Positions 51,209 through 60,522 of a stretch of DNA of 64,000 bases are shown here, one piece after another. Origin of the DNA: DAHUYF01 sp963838385 (GTDB taxonomy: Bacteria > Pseudomonadota > Alphaproteobacteria > ATCC43930 > CGMCC-115725); contig CAWIRE010000009.1 of assembly GCA_963838385.1 (NCBI GenBank), positions 248,001 to 312,000 of the forward strand. The letters run 5' to 3'. The position numbers and the translations under genes are program-made. The notes below the pieces were generated by a model, which worked only from the letters and a program-made list of their open reading frames with translations, was not told where the DNA came from and did no database searches. Position 1 is the stretch's first letter; each line of letters opens with the position of its first letter.

Positions 51209-52030
51209 TCAATACGGCTTGATGAACTCCGCGATGACCGTGTCGCCGATCGCCGGATATCCTTCGATGATTTTGAGCAGCGCAGGTGCCCCGTGATAGA
51301 AGACCCTGCGGCGCCGCAAGCCGCGATCCGCCAGAAATCGGTCCAGCCCAGCCAGATCAAACTGATATTTCTGGTATCGGAAACAGACATCCGGTCCGGC
51401 CAGACGCGGAAAGACGCGACGCAAGGCGCCGACCCGCTCGACCGCGCGCAGCATCCGGGGCTTTGCGATACGCTCGAGCCGGCGCACCAGGCTCGGCCGG
51501 TTCGGCAGCGACAGGATCATGAACCCGCCGGGCCGCAGGCGCTGCGTCAGCTCCTCCAGCAGTGCGACGGGCTCCTCCAGGTATTCGAGGACGCCGAGGC
51601 TCATGATCCCGTCATAGGAGGTCTCGAGGTACCTGCCGCTGCAGCCTTCTCCGATCCGCTCCAGGACGAAGCGGTCCGGAGAAATGCCCGCAGCCTCGAG
51701 CGCTTTACGCGCCGATGCCAGCATCTCGGACGAGACATCGACACCGGTCACGTGGTGGCCGGCATCGATCAGATGCTTCAGGAACACGCCGCTGCCGCAG
51801 CCATAATCCAGAATCCTCGAGCCGGAACGATGGCGGGCGGTCCAGGCGAGGACCGTTCGCAGCCTGGTGCGGAAATAGCGGCTCCGACCGTAGTGCCTGG
51901 TCCAAGCGGATGCCTTCCCGTCGAAATAGCGCACGGTCTCCGCATGGGCCGCCGCCGGAAGGCTCCCGCTCCGCGCGGCCGGAGCGGCGGCAACGCCGCG
52001 CGGCGATTGTCCGATGTCTGCCTGGCTCAC
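51209..52030 (-). CDS. Class I SAM-dependent methyltransferase
   Basis: A 273-residue methyltransferase with motif I ILDYGCGSGVF, a D at the end of strand 2 (VTGVDVSSEM) and the post-I region SYDGIMSLGVLEYLEEP. The GTG start at 52030 overlaps the Wzy-like gene stop as GTGA. The neighbourhood suggests modification of a sugar or lipid-linked intermediate of the exopolysaccharide, but ubiquinone- or other small-molecule-type methyltransferases look similar. Confidence 0.85.
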   Translation of the reverse strand: MSQADIGQSPRGVAAAPAARSGSLPAAAHAETVRYFDGKASAWTRHYGRSRYFRTRLRTVLAWTARHRSGSRILDYGCGSGVFLKHLIDAGHHVTGVDVSSEMLASARKALEAAGISPDRFVLERIGEGCSGRYLETSYDGIMSLGVLEYLEEPVALLEELTQRLRPGGFMILSLPNRPSLVRRLERIAKPRMLRAVERVGALRRVFPRLAGPDVCFRYQKYQFDLAGLDRFLADRGLRRRRVFYHGAPALLKIIEGYPAIGDTVIAEFIKPY

Positions 52031-53433
52031 GACAGCCTCCTGCGCTGGGATGGGAGCAGATTCTCGCCTGCGGGCGGAGAGAGCCTCAGCTTCCAACACT
52101 CCGCCTGGGTGATGATGAAGAGGAAGAGAAAGCCGAGCGGGTCGCCCGGACGGAAGAGCAGGCTTTCGAGCATGTTGTTGAGGAGCAGCGCCAACACCAC
52201 GCTCAGCAGCATGGTCGCGGTCAGGCGGGAGGAGACATCGGCGCGCGGTTCCGAGACGATGGAGTAGAGCAGCCAGACGCAACGGAGCAGGATGACGATG
52301 ACGAGGACGAGTCCTATGAGGCCGGTCTGGAGCGCGGTATCGAGATAGCCGTTATGCGCGGTGTTGATCTGGTCGGCGGCGAGAAAGAAGTCGTAGGGCG
52401 TCGCCGCGGTGATCGGATTCAAGGGCTGGCCCGTGTCCCAGAAGGAGCCAAAACCGTAGCCGCGGAAAGGTCGGAGCGTCACCTCGTAAAGGATCGCCGA
52501 CCAGATATAGGTTCGATCGGTAAAGGTAAGATCCCCGAAGACGAGCAGCTCCACGCTTTCGAGATTGAGGTCGAGGATGCTGAAATGAAAGATCATCAGG
52601 GCCACGGCCGTGACCACGATCAAGCCTCCGAGCAGGCGCGCCAGCCCAGAGCGCCAAAGCGTGTAGCCGATCAGCGGCATGGCGACATAGAGGAGTGCCG
52701 CCAGGCCGATGCTGGTCTTCGAATTGGTAGACAGGAGAAACAGCCACGACATCAGGACCATCGCCAGCGCGACGAGCCGCTGGCCGGCGCCGTCCGCCTG
52801 CTTGACGGCGAAGCCGATCACGATGACGGCGACAAGCATCATCGAGCCGGCGGTGTTCTTGTTGAAATAGATGCCGGTCGCTCCCAGCTCCGAACGGTCG
52901 AGGTTCGGCATCGCGATGCTGACAAACACGCACAACACCACCACCAGCACCGACGACCAGTAGAGAGGCCGCTCGAACTCGCGTGGATGTTCCAGCGATA
53001 CGGCCGAGGCCAGGGCGACGATGTAGACCATCACATAGGCCGTCGCGCGCCGCACCGTCAGCTCTGGATAAGGCGCCCAGATCGCCGTCGTGACCATCCA
53101 GGCGATCATCAGCACCACCAGCCAGTTCCGCCGCGCGAGCACGAGGGCGGCCTGAGGCCGCGCCAGCAGCAGCAGCAACGAGACGAGGACGAACGCGATC
53201 AGCGCCAGCTCGGCACCGAGATTGCCCGATTGGGCGATCGCCAGCTTGTCCGGCGTATGCTGGACGAACGGGTAGTTTCCGATGAAAAACACCGACAGCG
53301 CGAACAGGGTCAGCCTTCCGGCGCACCACCGCAGCAGCGACCGCTGCCGCAGGAGGCGATGGGCCGTGCTCCACGGCTGAAGCCCCGCCGGCATGCCGGG
53401 GCGCCCGCCCATGGTCTCGAGGCGGTCTACCAT
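52027..53433 (-). CDS. O-antigen ligase/Wzy-like polymerase (ExoQ-like)
   Basis: A 468-residue membrane protein with about ten to twelve hydrophobic segments and a large periplasmic loop after TFTDRTYIWSAILYEVTLRPFRGYGFG, the region containing the RTxIW and GxGxG-like elements of the Wzy_C (O-antigen ligase) family; the late HNGYLDTALQTGLIGL segment carries the conserved His-Asn. In a cluster with Wzx and a Wzc-like kinase it most probably polymerises the repeat unit. Confidence 0.88.
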   Translation of the reverse strand: MVDRLETMGGRPGMPAGLQPWSTAHRLLRQRSLLRWCAGRLTLFALSVFFIGNYPFVQHTPDKLAIAQSGNLGAELALIAFVLVSLLLLLARPQAALVLARRNWLVVLMIAWMVTTAIWAPYPELTVRRATAYVMVYIVALASAVSLEHPREFERPLYWSSVLVVVLCVFVSIAMPNLDRSELGATGIYFNKNTAGSMMLVAVIVIGFAVKQADGAGQRLVALAMVLMSWLFLLSTNSKTSIGLAALLYVAMPLIGYTLWRSGLARLLGGLIVVTAVALMIFHFSILDLNLESVELLVFGDLTFTDRTYIWSAILYEVTLRPFRGYGFGSFWDTGQPLNPITAATPYDFFLAADQINTAHNGYLDTALQTGLIGLVLVIVILLRCVWLLYSIVSEPRADVSSRLTATMLLSVVLALLLNNMLESLLFRPGDPLGFLFLFIITQAECWKLRLSPPAGENLLPSQRRRLS

Positions 53434-53540
53434 CTGAGAGCCCTGTATGCGGTCGTGCGACCGGCGGCCGGCCAGCTCAATGGAGCGCCGGACCCGTCAG
53501 CGGCGTCATCGGACCGAGGATCGCTCATCCGGTCCTGCGT

Positions 53541-54522
53541 TCACGGCGCTGCGCCCACGCCGTAGCAATGCGGCCTGAACGCCCGCATCCAGAACATCTT
53601 TCCCAGCCCGCCGACGCACACGCCGAGCGCCGCGAGCGAACGCTCGCGATCGACGACGAAGAGAGCCGCCGAAAGCGCGCCGGCGATGACCGTCTGGGCG
53701 GCGCCGACCGCCATCAATTCGGCAAGCCGCAGCCAGTGACGCGGCTTCAGCATGACGCACACAAAGGCGCTCGTCTGTCCCCCGCGAAACCGCCTCTGCA
53801 GGATGAAGCGCAAGGTAAGCCGATGAGGCGGCACGCAATCCCAAACCGCGGCATCTCGGCACCAGATCACCTTCCGGCCGGCAAAGTAGAGGCCGAGGAA
53901 GAACAGGGCATCCTCGCCGCCGGTATGTCCGAGAGCGGGGTCGAAGGGCTCCGGGCCCTGGACGCAGCGGTCCCTGACGAGCAGCACGTTGCATGATGCC
54001 ATCGCGCGATAGCAGCGATCGCGCCGGAAGAGCGCGAGCGGCGAATGCGGTGCGACGGGTGTGCCCGTCGCGTGATCGGAGCTGTGCGTGAAGGCCTGCT
54101 CGAAGACCTTCCGGAACCGGTTGACGGGCGCGCCGAATCTTCGGATAGACGGGTCCGAATACGACGTCTGCCGCGAACTTCTCCTGCGCGCGCAGGAGGC
54201 AAGACAGCCAGTCCCGGGATGGCAGTTCGTCATCGTCGATGAACGCGATCAGACGGCCGCGCGCAACCCGTAGCGCGGTATTGCGGGCATGCGAAATGCC
54301 GGATCGCGGCTCGTGGAAGTAGCGCACGAGGGAGAAGCGCATTGCCAAGGCAAGCACCGACCCTTCCGCCGACTTCTCCGGCGAGTTATCAACGAAGACG
54401 ACCTCGAACGACTGGGCGATGCCAGATTGCGCAAAGAGCGCCTCCGTCAATCCGGTGAGCATGTGCTGACGGCGAAAGGTAGGAACCAGGATTGATACAT
54501 CGATCTCGTCCGCATGGCTCAT
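53541..54522 (-). pseudogene. Glycosyltransferase family 2, frameshifted
   Basis: The N-terminal half (MSHADEIDVSILVPTFRRQH, FVDNSP and the DDDELPS metal-binding segment) is an intact GT2 start. After FGPVYPKI the frame breaks; removing one base near 54138 continues into FGAPVNRFRKVFEQAFTHSS and on to GGEDALFFLGLYFAG (the ED acid), a WLRLAELM helix and the stop at 53541, about 327 residues in total. Without correction the protein is cut or scrambled. Start ATG at 54522 overlaps the stop of the 53-residue frame upstream (ATGA). Either a real mutation or a sequence error. Confidence 0.8.
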
Positions 54523-54680
54523 GATGACACCGCAAGCCCGTTGTCGAACGCCCGCAACCGCCTCCGGCGACGCCGCGGCAGCGCAGCCGAGGTCGCACGC
54601 CTGCGGTCGACTACGCAAAGCTGCGCCCTTGGGCCCGTGCAAAAAATCCACAAATGATGCAGCGGCGCAAATTTCATCAT
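54519..54680 (-). CDS. Possible small ORF between the GMC oxidoreductase and GT2
   Basis: A 53-residue frame starting MMKFAPLHHLWIFC. Its first ATG overlaps the GMC stop (ATGA) and its own stop overlaps the GT2 start (ATGA), the coupling seen elsewhere in this operon. Its first codons sit inside the conserved palindrome at 54647-54687, and the second copy of that palindrome (60346-60386) could encode a similar peptide start (MKLRPLHLLWNF). The C-terminal part is Arg-rich and not convincing as a protein. It may be a leader peptide or only chance. Confidence 0.35.
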   Translation of the reverse strand: MMKFAPLHHLWIFCTGPRAQLCVVDRRRATSAALPRRRRRRLRAFDNGLAVSS

Positions 54681-54687
54681 TTGTGGA
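54647..54687. promoter_or_regulatory. Conserved 13-15-13 palindrome, copy 1 (upstream of GT2)
   Basis: Perfect 13-base inverted arms TCCACAAATGATG / CATCATTTGTGGA with a 15-base loop CAGCGGCGCAAATTT, 124 bases before the GT2 ATG and over the stop codon of the GMC gene. A second copy with the same loop length is at 60346-60386. Confidence 0.7.
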
Positions 54688-56314
54688 TATCCGGCGTGCT
54701 CGCGGTCCTCGCCGGGCCGCTCCGGGACGGTCGCCGCGCGGCAACGAGATGCTCCGCCAGACGAACGGACAGGGCCATGATCGTGAGGGTCGGGTTCGAG
54801 CACCCGCCGCACGGAAAGGTTGAGCCGCTCGCGATGTAGAGATTGTCCACACCATGCATGCGGCAATCGAGGTCGACGACGCCGTCGCGTTCGGAGGCGT
54901 GCATCCGTGTGCCGCCGAGATGATGATATTGATCGCCCGTTTTCGGCGCGCGGTCGCATCCTTGCGGAGTGAATCCGTCGATCCACCGCACCGTGCCGGC
55001 ATTGCTCCTGTTCAGCTGTTTCTCGAACAGACGGCCGAGAACGGACAATGTCCGCTTCTCATCTTCGCCGATCGACCAGTCGATCGCGATTTTCTGCATC
55101 CCGATCGCATCGTGCCCGCACCCCGGATAGATGCGAGAATCGAGCCGCGGCGGCTGCTCGCAGCAGAGATGGATGATCGGCGCCGATCGCGTCGGAAGCG
55201 GGCGCAGCCCCAGTGCCGACCGGGCGATGAAACCGGAGAGCACGTCAGGCAGTTCGCGCAACACCGGCCAGAACGGACTCTTCGACAATGCCCGCGTGCC
55301 CTCGCTCTGATAGTCGTGAAGCAGGGTACGCAGCTTGTCGAAGGCCGAATCCGGCTGATTCTCGAAGGCGATCTCCGCATAGCCGCTGAGGCAATCGGTC
55401 GCGGCCCGCACTGTCGGCGTCAGCTCGAACCGCGGCGTGCGAAGCACGCCGTCGAGGTAAAACGGCCGTATGCCGTGGAGCAGCGCCTTGCGGTCGACGG
55501 GCACGATCACGCCGGCTCGCAACAAGACGTGATCCATGAAACCGCGCCCGACCAGATCGTTCTGATTGCCGATGCCGCAGTTCGCCTGTGCCCGGGAGCA
55601 CAGCAGAAGCCGACACACTTCGATGGTTCCGGCCGCGAGCACATACCACGCCGCGGAGACGGTGACCTCGCGCCCCCCATAGGAGCGGGTGCGCATGCCG
55701 CGGACGGACCGTCCGCCCTCCTCGAGAACGATCTCGACGGCGTTGGCGTGCAGCAGCACGACAGCGTCCTTGTCTTGCCGCAGCGCCGGCTCGAGGGTTC
55801 TGCCGATATTGCGGTTGCGCCAGGGCAGCCATTTGGCAAAGCGGACAGAGAACACCGCCGGGTCGATGTCGAGCGGCCGCCGGTTGGCCAATGCATAGCA
55901 GCTTGCATCGAACGGTGCGGATCCGAGGCCGAGCATCGTCTGAACCTTCGCAGTGTGCGGCGCCAGCGCCTCGGGGCTCAGGGGCGAGGGGTTGCCGCCA
56001 TCGATCGCCACCCCGGACAGTTCGACATCGGCGAGCGGAAGCACTTGGCCGCCCCAGCGCGTGCCCGAGCCGCCATAGACGCGGAATCGGCCGTCGGCGA
56101 CGCCGCTGTTCCGCTCGGCGACGAAATCGGCTTCAGCGTCATAGAGCGACTGGCTTCGCGCTTCGTCCTCCATGCCGCCCGCCTCGACAACCAGGACCTT
56201 CCATCCAGAGCCCCGCAAGGCGGAGGCGCAGGTCAAGCCGGCGATCCCCGCTCCGACGATGCAGACGTCGAAGCCCTGCGGTATGTCGTTTTCGATCTCG
56301 AAATCGACGAACAT
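54677..56314 (-). CDS. GMC-type FAD-dependent oxidoreductase
   Basis: A 545-residue flavoprotein. The ADP-binding motif CIVGAGIAGLTCASAL is near the N-terminus (about 18-33), VYGGSGTRWGGQVLPL is the FAD-contacting region of the GMC family, and the C-terminal HHLGGTRMHASERDGVVD and SGSTFPCGGCSNPTLTIMALSVRLAEHL carry the active-site His and Asn. It lies within the exopolysaccharide operon between the Wzc-like kinase and the GT2. Relatives oxidise sugar or polyol hydroxyls, so oxidation of an intermediate is plausible but unproven. Confidence 0.88.
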   Translation of the reverse strand: MFVDFEIENDIPQGFDVCIVGAGIAGLTCASALRGSGWKVLVVEAGGMEDEARSQSLYDAEADFVAERNSGVADGRFRVYGGSGTRWGGQVLPLADVELSGVAIDGGNPSPLSPEALAPHTAKVQTMLGLGSAPFDASCYALANRRPLDIDPAVFSVRFAKWLPWRNRNIGRTLEPALRQDKDAVVLLHANAVEIVLEEGGRSVRGMRTRSYGGREVTVSAAWYVLAAGTIEVCRLLLCSRAQANCGIGNQNDLVGRGFMDHVLLRAGVIVPVDRKALLHGIRPFYLDGVLRTPRFELTPTVRAATDCLSGYAEIAFENQPDSAFDKLRTLLHDYQSEGTRALSKSPFWPVLRELPDVLSGFIARSALGLRPLPTRSAPIIHLCCEQPPRLDSRIYPGCGHDAIGMQKIAIDWSIGEDEKRTLSVLGRLFEKQLNRSNAGTVRWIDGFTPQGCDRAPKTGDQYHHLGGTRMHASERDGVVDLDCRMHGVDNLYIASGSTFPCGGCSNPTLTIMALSVRLAEHLVAARRPSRSGPARTASTPDIHK

Positions 56315-56440
56315 GTCGGTCCCCCGGGGAGGCGGGCATACGGGCGGCGTGATCGAGGTTCGGAAGGTGCGGCCGATCGTTTCTCCGATCGCGCCATGCG
56401 AAACGCCGACCGCGCGACTTCCCGCTCCGGGCGGACGGGA

Positions 56441-58633
56441 TCAGCGGAGATAGTATCCCGAATACTTGGCGTCGACGTAGGCAGCGTCGCCGAAATTGTA
56501 CCTCGCGTGCTTTCGCATATTGACGCGGGTCATCAGTACGCCGGCAAGAGCGACGCCGCTCTGCTGGAGTATCTTGAGAGCATGGAGCGCGACCGCGCGC
56601 GGCGTCCGCTCCCAGCGTACGACCAGCACCGACGTATCCGCGAGGCGCGACAGAATCAGCGCATCCGAGACGGCGAGCACGGGCGGCGTGTCGAGGATGA
56701 TCGTGTCGTAGACGCATCTCGCCCAGGCAATGAAGTCGTCGAGCTGCGGTGCGCTCAACAGCGCCTGGAAATTCGCGATTTCCCGCGCCACCGGGACGTA
56801 GTGAAGGCCGGTGACGGGGTCGCGGGCCACCATCTCGGACAGTCCGGAAGGCTCACGCATCTGCGCCGACAGGAGCCTCGGCATCGCGCCAGCGATCATC
56901 TTGGCCACGGTCGGGCGCCGGAGATCGCAATCGACCAGCAGGGCCTTCTTGCCCGACGCCGCCAGGCTCTGCGCCAGGGAGACGGCGAAGACCGTCTTTC
57001 CCTCTCCCGGCAGCGACGAGGTGACCATGACGACCCTGAACGGCGTCGTCTGTCGCATGCATTGCAGTCCGGTGGCGACCGACTGCACCGTCTCCGGATA
57101 GCGCGACTGGGGGTGTTGCAGCATCAGGCGGGTCGGGCTGGTCCGCCAGCCGACCTCGGGAACGAGGCCCAGACTGCGCACGCCGGCGAACTCCTCCAGC
57201 ACTTCGGGGTTGTTGAGCCCCGGCCGAAGCCAGCCGATCGCCAGGACGATCATGACGGCCGTGCCACCCGAGGCGAGGAAGGCCGAGAAAAGCAGCAAGG
57301 ACTTGTTGGGGAAGGATGGCTCCAAGGGCACTTCCGCCTTCGACACAAGCCGCGCATCGGGCTGCTGGCTGTCCTCCTGGGCCGACGTCTCCTTGAACTT
57401 CTCGAGGAAACTCGCATAGAGCGTGCGGTTGGCATTGGCCTCGCGCTCCAGCTCCCGGAGCTCCACTTCGGCCGTCGTCAGCTCCGCCTGCTGTTGCTGC
57501 AGTTCGTTGAACCGGGCACGAAGGTTCGCCTCCCTTATCTGCGCCGCGCCCAGCTCGCCCTTGAGGGCGAAGAGGATCTTGCCGACCTCCTGGTCGATCT
57601 TCGTCTTGAGATTGCGCCGTTGCGCCTGCACCTCGGCGAGAAGGGGGTAGCTCGGAAGAAATTTGGTCGCGAGCTCGGCCTCCCGCTTCTCGACCTCCGC
57701 CTCGGAGGCCTGGAGGGTCTGGATGAGCGGCGATGCAAGGACCTGCGCCGTACCGGCGGCGCCGGAGGGCGCGCGCACCGCCCGCGCGGCTGCCTCCAGG
57801 TTGGCCTCCGCCTGCACCACCTGCGTCGACGCGGCCACGAGTTGCGTGCTTGTCTCGGAAAGCTGCTGAGCGGTCAAGGTGAGGCCGTTCGTCTCGGCGA
57901 GGTGATGCTGCTCGCGGAAGTTGGCGACCAGACGCTCGCTTTCGACCACCTTCTTGCGCAGATCCACCAACCGTCCGCCGAGCCATTCATTGGCGCTTCG
58001 TGTAGTCTCGAGTTTGACTGCCTGCTGATCGCGCAAATAGAGCTCGGCGAACTTGTTGGCGACACCGGCGGCAAGCTTCGGGTCCTTTGCCTCGAACCGG
58101 ATCGTCAGCAAATAGGAGCCGCCTTCGTTCGACACGCTTAGCCGCTTCTCGACCTGGCGCACGACGGTGGCGAGCTTGTGCTCGGCGGAGCTGTCCCGCG
58201 GATCCGATGCCGCCATCGAAGCGAGCCAGGGAAACGTCCGATCGACCCAGGGATCGGCGAGAACCAGCTGTTTCCACCAGCGGCGCCACAACGGCGGCGA
58301 CGCGTTGAGACCGGGATCGTCGACCAGATTCATCTCCGTCACGACCCGTTCGGCCAGGGCGGGCGCCTTCAGCAGGTCGGTCTCGGTGCGGATCACCGTC
58401 GTATCCGACTGCAGGCCGCGGATCAGCTTCGACGTGACGGATTGCAGGTCGGAAATGATGGTATTGCGGCTGTCGAGCTGAACGATCGCCTCGGCCGCGT
58501 ACCATTTCGGCAGCTGGAACACGACCGCCGACGCGCCGCCCGTCATGACCACGACGATCGACACGATCAGCCATGCCCGGCGACGCAGCATGCGCATGAT
58601 CTGCCCGAGATCGAACGTCGGATCGCAGGTCAT
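56441..58633 (-). CDS. Polysaccharide co-polymerase/tyrosine autokinase (Wzc/ExoP-like)
   Basis: A 730-residue protein with a Wzz-like periplasmic domain between two membrane helices (about 20-40 and 446-466, the second preceded by PSFPNKS) and long coiled-coil stretches (about 220-420), joined to a cytoplasmic BY-kinase. Walker A SSLPGEGKT is at 539-547, Walker A' is LLVDCDLRRP (about 565-574) and Walker B is IILDTPPVL. A tyrosine-rich tail (YNFGDAAYVDAKYSGYYLR) is the autophosphorylation cluster. It sets chain length and drives export together with Wzx/Wzy. No outer-membrane Wza gene is in the window. Confidence 0.93.
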   Translation of the reverse strand: MTCDPTFDLGQIMRMLRRRAWLIVSIVVVMTGGASAVVFQLPKWYAAEAIVQLDSRNTIISDLQSVTSKLIRGLQSDTTVIRTETDLLKAPALAERVVTEMNLVDDPGLNASPPLWRRWWKQLVLADPWVDRTFPWLASMAASDPRDSSAEHKLATVVRQVEKRLSVSNEGGSYLLTIRFEAKDPKLAAGVANKFAELYLRDQQAVKLETTRSANEWLGGRLVDLRKKVVESERLVANFREQHHLAETNGLTLTAQQLSETSTQLVAASTQVVQAEANLEAAARAVRAPSGAAGTAQVLASPLIQTLQASEAEVEKREAELATKFLPSYPLLAEVQAQRRNLKTKIDQEVGKILFALKGELGAAQIREANLRARFNELQQQQAELTTAEVELRELEREANANRTLYASFLEKFKETSAQEDSQQPDARLVSKAEVPLEPSFPNKSLLLFSAFLASGGTAVMIVLAIGWLRPGLNNPEVLEEFAGVRSLGLVPEVGWRTSPTRLMLQHPQSRYPETVQSVATGLQCMRQTTPFRVVMVTSSLPGEGKTVFAVSLAQSLAASGKKALLVDCDLRRPTVAKMIAGAMPRLLSAQMREPSGLSEMVARDPVTGLHYVPVAREIANFQALLSAPQLDDFIAWARCVYDTIILDTPPVLAVSDALILSRLADTSVLVVRWERTPRAVALHALKILQQSGVALAGVLMTRVNMRKHARYNFGDAAYVDAKYSGYYLR

Positions 58634-58806
58634 TTTGTCTGGCGTTCATGCGCGTTCCATCCGCTATTTTCTCGTCCATCCCTCACGCGTCTCGTGGACG
58701 AACGCCGACGCGCTCTTCCGAGCCGCAACGGAAGACGGGCGACGACATCCATCGCCGCCGGATCCGGCCGCCCGCGGCGAACGATGTCGGCAGAAGCGGC
58801 CGACAC

Positions 58807-60219
58807 TCATGGCAACGTCCCCGACAGGCGCGCGGCGGCCAGGAGCATCCATGCGCGCTCGGCGCCGCGCACCAGCAGCGAGCTCTCGACAGAGCTGTGG
58901 CGCCGGACCATCCGGTACAAATTTGCCTTCCAGAGCAGGGTCGTCGCTATGGTCGCGGAAGCGGCGCCGGCGACGCCGAACATCGGTATGAGAATGAACG
59001 TCAACGCGACATTCATCAGGGCGAAGAACAAGTTCATTCTGCTCGCCCTGACGTGATGCCCGGTCATGAGGAGGACCTCACTCGCCGGGCCGAACGCCGT
59101 CTCGACCACGCGCGCCGCGGACAGCGCGACCATGACGCCGTAGCAAGCGTCGAACCCTTCACCGAACAGACGCGACAGCGACGCGCCGACGAGGGTCAGT
59201 CCGCAGAGCACGGCCACGGCCGGCAGGAGCGACAATACATTCACCAGATCGATCGTGCGCTGCAGCTCGCCCGGCTGGCGCTTGGTATGGGACGAGGAAA
59301 ACCGCGACATCGCGAGCGTCATGACCGCGACGGAGCAGAAGCTCGTGAGCTCGGCCAAGCGCCTGGCGACTTGATAGAGCGCGACATCCGACGGCGTCCG
59401 CAACACGCCCAGCATCAGGAGGTCCGTCTCGGAGAGAACATAATAGAGGACTGGTGTCAGCATCATGAAGCCGGAGACCGACAACCAGACCGGTCCGTGA
59501 CGAAGCAGCGACCGCGCGCGACGAAGAGTGGCCACCACGGGCAGCTCGAACCGCCTGAAGGCGTAGGCAACGAGCAGCAGCGCCAGCAGCAGGTTGGCCG
59601 ATGCCGTGAGATAAAGCGCGATCTGCGCGTGAAGCTGGCCGCCGAACGCCATGAAGACGGCGATAAACACGATCACGATGAGCCGCGACCACACGTTCTC
59701 GAATGCCGCACCGATGACCGGACGACCGAGACCCCGCATGGCGTCGGTCATCAATCGCATCATCCCGAGCGCCGCGATCATCTCCACGATGCTGAGGAGC
59801 GAGAACGAGTAATCCTTGGAAGGCCAGAGATAAGTCAGGCCATAGCGCAGCGGGGTGCCCGCGACGATGGCCGCGACCACGACGAAGACGATCGCGAAGA
59901 TCAGGTATGCACTGACATTCCGCGCCTGCCCCCGTGCCAGATAGCGCGCGATGAACCGCATGGCCGCGGTCGGCAGCCCCGCCGTGCACAGGATTACCAG
60001 TATGTATGTCGCCGAGGTTATGTAAGCGAGGCGGCCATACTCGTAGGCGCCCATGCGTCGCGTCAAGACGATGGTAAGACCGGTGATGAGAATGACGCCC
60101 AATGCCTTCAGCACGAAGACCTGCAGGCTGTCCCTCACGAGCGCGCGCCCGCCCGCATGACCCGACAGCAAGCGCCGAAGGCTCAGCCGAAGATGGCTGG
60201 TGACACGCAGCATCAGCAC
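58807..60219 (-). CDS. Oligosaccharide flippase Wzx-like
   Basis: A 470-residue multi-helix membrane protein of the polysaccharide transport/MATE-like group, with about 12-14 hydrophobic segments (GVILITGLTIVLTRRMGAYEYGRLAY at the N-terminus, later ETDLLMLGVLRTPSDVALYQVA). It flips lipid-linked repeat units to the periplasm. First gene of the minus-strand exopolysaccharide operon; the conserved palindrome lies 126 bases upstream of its ATG, 173 bases separate it from the Wzc-like gene. Confidence 0.9.
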   Translation of the reverse strand: MLMLRVTSHLRLSLRRLLSGHAGGRALVRDSLQVFVLKALGVILITGLTIVLTRRMGAYEYGRLAYITSATYILVILCTAGLPTAAMRFIARYLARGQARNVSAYLIFAIVFVVVAAIVAGTPLRYGLTYLWPSKDYSFSLLSIVEMIAALGMMRLMTDAMRGLGRPVIGAAFENVWSRLIVIVFIAVFMAFGGQLHAQIALYLTASANLLLALLLVAYAFRRFELPVVATLRRARSLLRHGPVWLSVSGFMMLTPVLYYVLSETDLLMLGVLRTPSDVALYQVARRLAELTSFCSVAVMTLAMSRFSSSHTKRQPGELQRTIDLVNVLSLLPAVAVLCGLTLVGASLSRLFGEGFDACYGVMVALSAARVVETAFGPASEVLLMTGHHVRASRMNLFFALMNVALTFILIPMFGVAGAASATIATTLLWKANLYRMVRRHSSVESSLLVRGAERAWMLLAAARLSGTLP

Positions 60220-60522
60220 ATCCGCTCAGGCCGCGTCTAGCCGCTTCGTGCCGGACATTCGTCTCTCCGTTGGCGAGTGCGTCCAAAGCGTTCGGACCGT
60301 GCGCGTTTCTGCACATAAGGTGCGCCTGTCGGCGGCTTCGGAAATTCCACAAAAGATGCAGCGGTCGAAGTTTCATCAATTGTGGAGTTTGGCGGCGGCG
60401 GCGCATGCGAAGCTCGAACGTCGACGAAGGCGAATGCAGAGTCGCTCGGCGCGGCTTGGATCTCCGGTCGGGACAGCCGGTCGGTCGCGAGCCTCGCCGA
60501 CCGAATGAGAAGGAGCCTGCCG
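60220..60522. other. Divergent intergenic region, wzx / methyltransferase
   Basis: A 303-base gap holding the wzx leader, copy 2 of the conserved palindrome (60346-60386) near the middle, and the promoter region of the plus-strand methyltransferase. GC content is lower around 60300-60390 than in the flanking genes. No hairpin with T-run and no other gene was seen. Confidence 0.55.
60346..60386. promoter_or_regulatory. Conserved 13-15-13 palindrome, copy 2 (upstream of wzx)
   Basis: Arms TCCACAAAAGATG / CATCAATTGTGGA (11 of 13 paired) around a 15-base loop CAGCGGTCGAAGTTT that matches copy 1 at 11 of 15 positions. It lies 126 bases upstream of the wzx ATG, against 124 for copy 1 and GT2. An operator for a dimeric regulator or a structured leader are both possible; a Crp/Fnr-type regulator is encoded at 61460-62296. 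Confidence 0.7.

Noticed and set aside
54854..58141. Plus-strand frame of 1095 codons opposite the GMC and Wzc-like genes
   Set aside because: Antisense shadow; the minus-strand genes have all expected motifs.
60382..60522. Longer N-terminus (start at 60382) for the plus-strand methyltransferase
   Set aside because: It would begin within the conserved palindrome and lacks a ribosome binding site; ATG 60523 has AAGGAG at proper spacing.
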